DNA from: Mycoplasmatota bacterium
Lineage (GTDB): Bacteria; Bacillota_I; Bacilli_A; Izemoplasmatales; Izemoplasmataceae
Assembly: GCA_030636545.1 (NCBI GenBank)
Contig: DAOVWR010000037.1
Span: 1 to 10,591, forward strand
DNA: 10,591 nt
Direction: 5' to 3'
The translations under genes were made by a program, and so were the position numbers. The notes beneath the pieces are model-generated. The model was not told where the DNA came from. It saw nothing but the letters and a program-made list of their open reading frames with translations, and did not search any database. Shown here one piece after another: positions 7,684 to 10,591 of the stretch. Within the stretch, counting starts at the first letter, position 1, and each line of letters starts with the position of its first letter.

Positions 7684-7712
7684 ATTATAGATAACTACAT
7701 TTTAAATGTCAA
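7684..7712 (-). promoter_or_regulatory. Perfect consensus promoter for glnA
   Basis: On the minus strand, TTGACA (complement of 7707-7712) and TATAAT (complement of 7684-7689) are separated by exactly 17 bases, the best sigma-A promoter in the window. The -35 overlaps the last codons of the ANTAR gene (Ile-Asp-Ile-stop). The predicted transcript start is about 7677, two bases before the first ANTAR hairpin. Strong initiation followed by a terminator suggests that glnA control is mainly at elongation. Confidence 0.85.
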
Positions 7713-8253
7713 TCTTATTATCTATGATAAGGTTTGCAGTTTGTTTTTTTGAAAATCTTAAATCCATCGCAGTTCTTTGAATAAACTTGTGAGCATCGGC
7801 TTCACTAAGGCCTTTAGATATTAGTACTATTTTAGCTTTATTCACTAATTTTGATGTGTCTAGTTTGTCTTTTAATAACTCATTTTCAGCCTTATAGTAG
7901 TTAATTTCTTTAATATATTTTAGTGAATTATTTAAGATAGATAACAATTCTATATCTAAATTTTGTTCACTAATTACACTAAAATACAGATTATTCAAAA
8001 CATTGTAAAATTGTCCTGTAGATAATGTATTATTCACATATACTACAAAGATTTTTTGTTCTAAAACGACTGATTCTAATACTTTTGGTAAATTAGGTAT
8101 ATTATTTTTGTATGTAAAAATAACTGTATCATACATTTTAAGAGAGTTTCGTGTAAATTTTGATATAAAATCTCCATTGATTTCATTAAACATTAATATT
8201 CTCTCAATTTTTTTATCAATATACCCATTGCTTTTAATTACTGCTACTCTCAT
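7702..8253 (-). CDS. ANTAR-domain RNA-binding antiterminator with degenerate receiver domain
   Basis: ANTAR proteins bind paired hexaloop hairpins in leader RNA and prevent transcription termination. The 183 residues have an N-terminal alpha/beta region (about 1-110), a probable helical or coiled linker (about 111-135) and a C-terminal ANTAR domain (about 130-183) with KAKIVLISKGLSEADAHKFI (139-158) followed by QRTAMDLRFSK. The N-terminus resembles a receiver, but the usual acidic pair after strand 1 is replaced by KSN (7-9), and the phospho-acceptor aspartate position in YDTVIFTYKNNIP (41-53) appears to be T47. Canonical phosphorylation is therefore unlikely. The ATG follows AAAGGAGTGA. It begins 34 bases after glyA with no terminator between, so it is probably cotranscribed with glyA. 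Its likely target is the downstream glnA leader. Clostridial NitR-type regulators near glnA are the closest known parallel. The ANTAR call is firm; the signal it senses is unknown. Confidence 0.9.
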   Translation of the reverse strand: MRVAVIKSNGYIDKKIERILMFNEINGDFISKFTRNSLKMYDTVIFTYKNNIPNLPKVLESVVLEQKIFVVYVNNTLSTGQFYNVLNNLYFSVISEQNLDIELLSILNNSLKYIKEINYYKAENELLKDKLDTSKLVNKAKIVLISKGLSEADAHKFIQRTAMDLRFSKKQTANLIIDNKIDI

Positions 8254-8287
8254 AAAATCACTCCTTTGTGATTAGAGTATATCTGCA

Positions 8288-9532
8288 TTAATAATTTAAT
8301 GGATATTTATCTGTTAATCCTTTTACTGTATTTTTAACTTCTTCTAATACTTCTTCATTTTCCGAATTCATTAGTGTTTTATATAGACATTCCGCAATTA
8401 TTTTCATATCTGCTTTTTTGAAGCCGCGCGTCGTAATAGCGGGCGTACCAAGTCTTATACCACTAGTGATGAAAGGTTTTTCCGTATCATTGGGTACGGT
8501 ATTTTTATTAGTAGTTATGTGTACTTTATCAAGTAATTTTTCAGCATCTTTTCCTGTTAATCCTGTCAAAGATTTTACTTCTAATAAGATTAAATGATTA
8601 TCCGTTCCACCTGATACAACTTTAAATCCTAATTCCTTTAACTGTAATGCAAGCTCTGCTGCATTAACAACTACTTGTTTTTGGTATTCTTTAAATTCTG
8701 GTGAAAGAGCTTCTTTAAATGCTACAGCTTTTGCTGCAATAACATGCATTAAAGGTCCACCTTGTATACCAGGGAAAATAACTTTGTTAATTTCTTTATA
8801 TAATGTAAAATTATTTGTTAAAATTAATCCTCCACGTGGTCCTCTTAATGTTTTATGTGTAGTAGACGTAATAACATCTGCGTATTCACAAGGATTTTGA
8901 TGAAGCCCTGCAGCCACTAATCCAGCGATATGTGCCATATCAACCATTAACTTAGCGCCAACTAAATCTGCTATTTCACGCATTCTTTTGAAATCAATTT
9001 TTCTCGGGTAAGCACTAGCTCCAGCTACAATTAAATTAGGTTTAGTTTCTAATGCTATTTTTTCTAACTCATCATAATCAATTTGTTCAGTAACATCATC
9101 TACTCCATAACTTACAAATTTATAATCAATTCCACTAAAGTTCATTGGATGTCCATGAGTTAAATGTCCACCATGACTTAAACTCATTCCTAAAACTGTG
9201 TCTCCGTGCTTAATTATCGCTCTGTATGCTCCCATATTAGCAGTTGAACCTGAGTGAGCTTGTACGTTGGCATATTTTACATTAAATAACTCTTTAACTC
9301 TAGATCTTGCCAAGTTTTCAACTATATCAACAAATTCACATCCACCATAGTATCTTCTACCAGGGTATCCTTCTGCATACTTATTAGTTAAAACACTACC
9401 TTGTGCCTCTAAAACAGATTTAGAAACAAAATTTTCACTAGCAATTAACTCAATGTGAGAAGATTGTCTTTTCTGTTCAAGTTGTATTGCTTCATATAAT
9501 TCTACATCGGTTCCTTTAAGATTTTCCATCAT
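8288..9532 (-). CDS. glyA: Serine hydroxymethyltransferase
   Basis: This PLP enzyme converts serine and tetrahydrofolate to glycine and 5,10-methylenetetrahydrofolate, the main source of one-carbon units for purine and thymidylate synthesis. The 414 residues show IELIASENF (27-35), the phosphate-binding HSGSTAN (93-99), D198 and H201 of VDMAHIAG and the PLP lysine K227 in STTHKTLRGPRGG. The carboxylate-binding arginine R360 lies in GIRLGTPA. Two adjacent ATG codons follow AAGGAG. The second (9529) has the better six-base spacing and the first (9532) only three, so the protein may be one residue shorter. It leads a leftward block with the ANTAR gene 34 bases downstream. Its leader of about 80 bases carries two small hairpins of uncertain meaning. 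Confidence 0.97.
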   Translation of the reverse strand: MMENLKGTDVELYEAIQLEQKRQSSHIELIASENFVSKSVLEAQGSVLTNKYAEGYPGRRYYGGCEFVDIVENLARSRVKELFNVKYANVQAHSGSTANMGAYRAIIKHGDTVLGMSLSHGGHLTHGHPMNFSGIDYKFVSYGVDDVTEQIDYDELEKIALETKPNLIVAGASAYPRKIDFKRMREIADLVGAKLMVDMAHIAGLVAAGLHQNPCEYADVITSTTHKTLRGPRGGLILTNNFTLYKEINKVIFPGIQGGPLMHVIAAKAVAFKEALSPEFKEYQKQVVVNAAELALQLKELGFKVVSGGTDNHLILLEVKSLTGLTGKDAEKLLDKVHITTNKNTVPNDTEKPFITSGIRLGTPAITTRGFKKADMKIIAECLYKTLMNSENEEVLEEVKNTVKGLTDKYPLNY

Positions 9533-9555
9533 ATTCTCCTTCTTAGTAAAAAAAT

Positions 9556-9598
9556 AGACAATTATTATGTCTTTTATGTGGCATATTATTATTTATGC
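9556..9598 (-). other. Two small hairpins in the glyA leader
   Basis: On the minus strand, GCATA/TATGC (9598-9581) and AGACA/TGTCT (9572-9556) are short perfect inverted repeats with AT-rich loops. The second is followed by a run of seven T just before the glyA ribosome binding site. The five-pair stems are weak, and chance pairing in AT-rich DNA is plausible. It could be a weak attenuator. Confidence 0.25.
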
Positions 9599-9618
9599 TC
9601 AAATTATTCATATATACA

Positions 9619-9647
9619 ATTTTAGTAGATTTTTCTCATAATGTAAA
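9619..9647 (-). promoter_or_regulatory. Probable glyA promoter
   Basis: On the minus strand, TTTACA (complement of 9642-9647) and TAAAAT (complement of 9619-9624) are 17 bases apart. The predicted transcript start is near 9612, giving a leader of about 80 bases. Its -35 occupies the same bases as the candidate -35 of the divergent rightward promoter. Confidence 0.6.
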
Positions 9648-9671
9648 CACTTACTTTTTGTATGTTATAAT
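9642..9671 (+). promoter_or_regulatory. Probable promoter of the rightward membrane-protein gene
   Basis: TGTTATAAT (9663-9671) is an extended -10; TGTAAA (9642-9647) is a weak -35 at 18 bases. The predicted transcript start, near 9678, falls at the ribosome binding site AGGTGA, so the leader would be very short. The promoter lies inside the longer open frame that begins at 9595, which argues against that upstream start. Confidence 0.55.
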
Positions 9672-9687
9672 AATTATAGGTGAGATT

Positions 9688-10356
9688 ATGATAAAAACTA
9701 AACTTAAATTTGCTTTATCAGCTGATTTTTTACTTATATCAGTAGTTTTTGTTGTATTTTTTAATAATCATTTACCAATTCTCTTAAATTATATATTTCC
9801 TATTATGTTTGTTTACTTTATTGTTGATAGTTTAATTGTATTATTTCCTTCTTTACATAACTATATTCCTTCAAAGAAACATTTATTAATAGAACAAGAT
9901 CAAAATATTAGTTATAACAAGGATTCTCTCTTGAATATTAAACAAAGCAGTAACAAGCGAGCGCTACTAACTTTTATCCTTTATTTTGGTGTTTTAACTA
10001 TTTTAGGTATTATTTACTTATCATTTGATGTTTTCGAGGAAATACATCTATACCTATTATTTCTATTTATTAATATTGCTGACTATTTCTGTATACTAGT
10101 TTGGTGCCCTTTCAAAAATTTTCTCTTAAAAAATACATGTTGTTACACTTGTAGAATAACTAACTGGGATCGTTTTATGAAATTCTATATATTGATATTT
10201 ATTCCAAACATCTATACTGTATCACTTGTACTACTCGGTATTATTATATTTATAGTGTGGGAATATCAGCACCAAATACACCCAGAACGATTTTATTCGA
10301 TTTCTAATGATGTTTTAAAGTGTAGTAGTTGTAATGAGCAGTTATGTAACAAATAA
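9688..10356 (+). CDS. Cysteine-rich multi-pass membrane protein of unknown function
   Basis: I do not recognise a named family. The 222-residue protein has hydrophobic segments at about 8-25, 30-54, 92-113, 118-139 and 163-191, with a polar loop at about 60-91. It has two cysteine clusters near membrane boundaries: C140 and C151, C152, C155 (CCYTC, then RITNWD), and a C-terminal tail with C212-x-x-C215 and C220. HPERF (198-202) lies just before the tail. The pattern suggests metal binding or disulfide chemistry close to the membrane, but this is inference. The start at ATG 9688 is supported by AGGTGA (9678-9683) and the promoter before it. The frame is open from an ATG at 9595, which would add 31 residues but has no ribosome binding site and includes the promoter. 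It is divergent from glyA and ends in a terminator that overlaps the converging gene. Confidence 0.8.
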   Translation: MIKTKLKFALSADFLLISVVFVVFFNNHLPILLNYIFPIMFVYFIVDSLIVLFPSLHNYIPSKKHLLIEQDQNISYNKDSLLNIKQSSNKRALLTFILYFGVLTILGIIYLSFDVFEEIHLYLLFLFINIADYFCILVWCPFKNFLLKNTCCYTCRITNWDRFMKFYILIFIPNIYTVSLVLLGIIIFIVWEYQHQIHPERFYSISNDVLKCSSCNEQLCNK

Positions 10357-10390
10357 AAGGAATTCCTAAGTTAGGAATTCCTTTTATTAT
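10355..10390. terminator. Bidirectional terminator overlapping the end of the DUF1461-like gene
   Basis: AAAAGGAATTCCT (10355-10367) and AGGAATTCCTTTT (10373-10385) form a perfect 13-pair stem around AAGTT, with A run and T run on opposite sides. Each arm contains the palindrome GGAATTCC. It begins in the stop codon of the rightward gene and encodes the last residues and stop of the leftward gene. Confidence 0.9.
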
Positions 10391-10591
10391 TTAGTTTCTC
10401 ATTTAGAAAATAGATTAGTCCGAGTGACAAAGAAAATAACACTAAAATAATTATTCCACTTATCATCCAAAAGTTTTGTGGTAACAGAATTATTAAAACA
10501 TCTGTGTTATACAGAAGCCAATCATCATTTGTAAAAAATATCTTATGGAAAACTGTGAATGCTCCATCAAAATTGATAATAAATGATGCTC
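10371..10591 (-). CDS. C-terminal part of a DUF1461/TIGR01906-like integral membrane protein (partial)
   Basis: The last 72 codons of a leftward gene that enters from the right edge. The frame is open to the edge and ends with TAA at 10373-10371. Residues 14-24 of the fragment read FHKIFFTNDDW, followed by LLYNTD and, at about 36-41, LPQNFW. This matches my recollection of the loop conserved in TIGR01906/DUF1461 membrane proteins of Firmicutes, whose function is not established. A transmembrane helix follows (about 42-62), then a short charged tail. The final codons, for about NNKRNS, lie in the shared terminator hairpin. The coding status is well supported by the frame and composition. The family name is from memory of the motif and less certain. 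Confidence 0.7.
   Translation of the reverse strand, partial: ASFIINFDGAFTVFHKIFFTNDDWLLYNTDVLIILLPQNFWMISGIIILVLFSLSLGLIYFLNEKLNNKRNS

Noticed and set aside
7577..7701. Glutamine riboswitch or T-box before glnA
   Set aside because: The short leader lacks the large folded structure and the conserved T-box sequence; the repeated A1/G4 hexaloops fit an ANTAR target much better.
9595..9687. 31-residue N-terminal extension of the cysteine-rich membrane protein
   Set aside because: There is no ribosome binding site before ATG 9595, and the stretch contains the likely promoter (9642-9671) and the glyA promoter on the other strand.

Overview
The window is very AT-rich bacterial DNA with tightly packed genes, AGGAGG-type ribosome binding sites, sigma-A-like promoters (several with an extended TGnTATAAT -10) and many intrinsic terminators. 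The gene families present are class II NrdJ of the Bacillus type, HflX, DusB, Hsp33, a Bacillus-type glutamine synthetase, an ANTAR protein and a TIGR01906/DUF1461-like membrane protein. Together they point to a low-GC Gram-positive lineage, either Bacillota or a standard-code relative of the Mollicutes (Haloplasma, Izemoplasma or Acholeplasma type). This placement is inferred from style and protein similarity, not from a marker gene. Tryptophan is encoded by TGG, and none of the nine stop codons visible is TGA.

Layout from left to right: the first codons of an unidentified leftward gene (1-22); a promoter region; rightward nrdJ (B12-dependent ribonucleotide reductase) with its terminator; rightward hflX (ribosome-associated GTPase), converging on leftward dusB (tRNA dihydrouridine synthase) across a shared bidirectional terminator; a divergent promoter region; rightward hslO (Hsp33), converging on leftward glnA across another shared terminator. 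Read in its own leftward direction, the next block is glyA, then an ANTAR antiterminator gene, then a regulated leader, then glnA. Rightward of glyA lies a cysteine-rich membrane protein of unknown function, transcribed divergently from glyA. It converges on the 3' part of a DUF1461-like membrane protein gene that runs off the right edge.

The most informative part is the glyA-ANTAR-glnA block. The last codons of the ANTAR gene carry a perfect TTGACA-17-TATAAT promoter pointing at glnA. Its predicted transcript begins almost directly with a hairpin whose six-base loop (AAUGGA) has the A1/G4 pattern of ANTAR target RNA. A second copy of the same 13-base motif (12 of 13 identical) lies 34 bases downstream and forms the 5' arm of an intrinsic terminator just before the glnA ribosome binding site. 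This looks like a complete local circuit in which the ANTAR protein prevents termination and so controls glutamine synthetase. The ANTAR protein has a receiver-like N-terminus that lacks the phospho-acceptor aspartate, so what it senses is unclear.

No rRNA, tRNA, CRISPR array, insertion sequence or phage gene was seen. Most of the window is housekeeping metabolism and stress response.
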